Assembly: GCF_022479115.1 (NCBI RefSeq)
Contig: NZ_CP092497.1
Span: 8,370,001-8,434,000 of the forward strand
Length of the DNA stretch: 64,000 nucleotides
Source of the DNA: Amycolatopsis sp. EV170708-02-1
Lineage (GTDB): Bacteria > Actinomycetota > Actinomycetes > Mycobacteriales > Pseudonocardiaceae
Direction: 5' to 3'
Program-made: the position numbers and the translations under genes
Shown here: piece by piece, positions 63,608 to 64,000 of the stretch
Layout: the number at the start of each line of letters is the position of its first letter
Position numbering within the stretch: position 1 is the first letter of the stretch
Notes under the pieces: generated by a model
The model's input: the letters and a program-made list of their open reading frames with translations, nothing else
Databases searched by the model: none
What the model was told of the DNA's origin: nothing

Positions 63608-64000
63608 TCAGGTGCGGACGACCGCCTGCGCCTTGCCCAGGACGGCCTTGCCCTCGAACTTGGCGGTGATGTCGACGCGGGCGGTGCCGTCGTCGTTGAC
63701 CACGGCGACCTTCCCGGTGAACTCGATCGTCGCCGCGCCCTCGTTCGGCACGACCACGGGGCGCGTGAAGCGCGCGAAGTAGTCGACGAGGCGGCCGGGG
63801 TCGCCGAGCCAGTCGGTGACGAGCCGCGCCCCGAGCGCCATGGTCAGCATCCCGTGCGCGATGACGTCGGGAAGGCCGACCTCCTTGGCGAAGGCCTCGT
63901 TCCAGTGGATGGGGTTGAAGTCCAGCGACGCGCCGGCGTAGCGCACCAGCTGGTCGCGGGTGACATCGATGGTCAGCGGCGTCAGTTCTTCCCCGACGGT
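63608..64000 (-). CDS. hadB: MaoC-like (3R)-hydroxyacyl-ACP dehydratase subunit HadB (cut by right edge)
   Basis: At least 130 residues; the start lies beyond the window. Hot-dog fold with the hydratase motif YAGASLDFNPIHWNEAFAKE and AHGMLTMALGARLVTDWLGD, close to mycobacterial HadB. HadB with HadA or HadC dehydrates intermediates of fatty acid (mycolate-type) elongation. In M. tuberculosis hadABC lies directly upstream of trpT-secE-nusG; here four other genes have come between. Confidence 0.88.
   Translation of the reverse strand, partial: TVGEELTPLTIDVTRDQLVRYAGASLDFNPIHWNEAFAKEVGLPDVIAHGMLTMALGARLVTDWLGDPGRLVDYFARFTRPVVVPNEGAATIEFTGKVAVVNDDGTARVDITAKFEGKAVLGKAQAVVRT

Overview
The window looks like a chromosomal segment of a high-GC actinobacterium of the Pseudonocardiaceae, most likely Amycolatopsis or a close relative. 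This rests on codon usage, the many GTG/TTG starts, the S10-spc-alpha and str gene orders, a zinc-ribbon S14, an actinobacterial mce locus and a HadB-type dehydratase beside secE. Almost all core genes lie on the minus strand. No rRNA, CRISPR array, insertion sequence or prophage was seen.

Layout, left to right: infA (cut by the left edge), map, adk and secY; a LysE-type exporter and a four-helix membrane protein; the spc and S10 ribosomal operons (rplO to rpsJ); the str operon (tuf, fusA, rpsG, rpsL). A plus-strand cassette follows (YbaB-like, EspC-like, WXG-motif and membrane proteins) that resembles type VII secretion accessory modules, then a GNAT acetyltransferase. Next is a five-gene minus-strand envelope cluster: a secreted SBP56/methanethiol-oxidase-like protein, a polytopic membrane protein, two small secreted proteins and an MmpS-like protein. 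After it come a serine hydrolase, an LASTG sortase-type surface protein, rpoC-rpoB, a plus-strand hypothetical gene, a complete mce transporter operon (ATPase, two YrbE permeases, MceA-F, two Mce-associated proteins), rplL-rplJ with an L10-type leader, a membrane protein, an alpha/beta hydrolase, rplA-rplK-nusG-secE-tRNA-Trp, an aminotransferase with an LLM-class flavin enzyme, a small conserved protein, an SGNH hydrolase, and hadB cut by the right edge.

The most striking non-coding signal is a family of about 30 short palindromic repeats. They sit in most gaps between transcription units and are absent from operon interiors. The core is TTTAG, a four-base centre, then CTAAA, with longer arms ending in GATCGCG or ACCTGCG. 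They occur singly or in tandem groups of up to five, and four genes take their stop codon, and sometimes their last residues, from a copy. The family behaves like a miniature interspersed repeat or a transcription-unit boundary element.

Five genes (rplN, rpsQ, rpsL, mceE and an Mce-associated gene) carry six apparent one-base deletions. Every one is explained by loss of one G from a G-rich tract of the given strand. Several of the genes are essential, so sequence error is far more likely than real inactivation.
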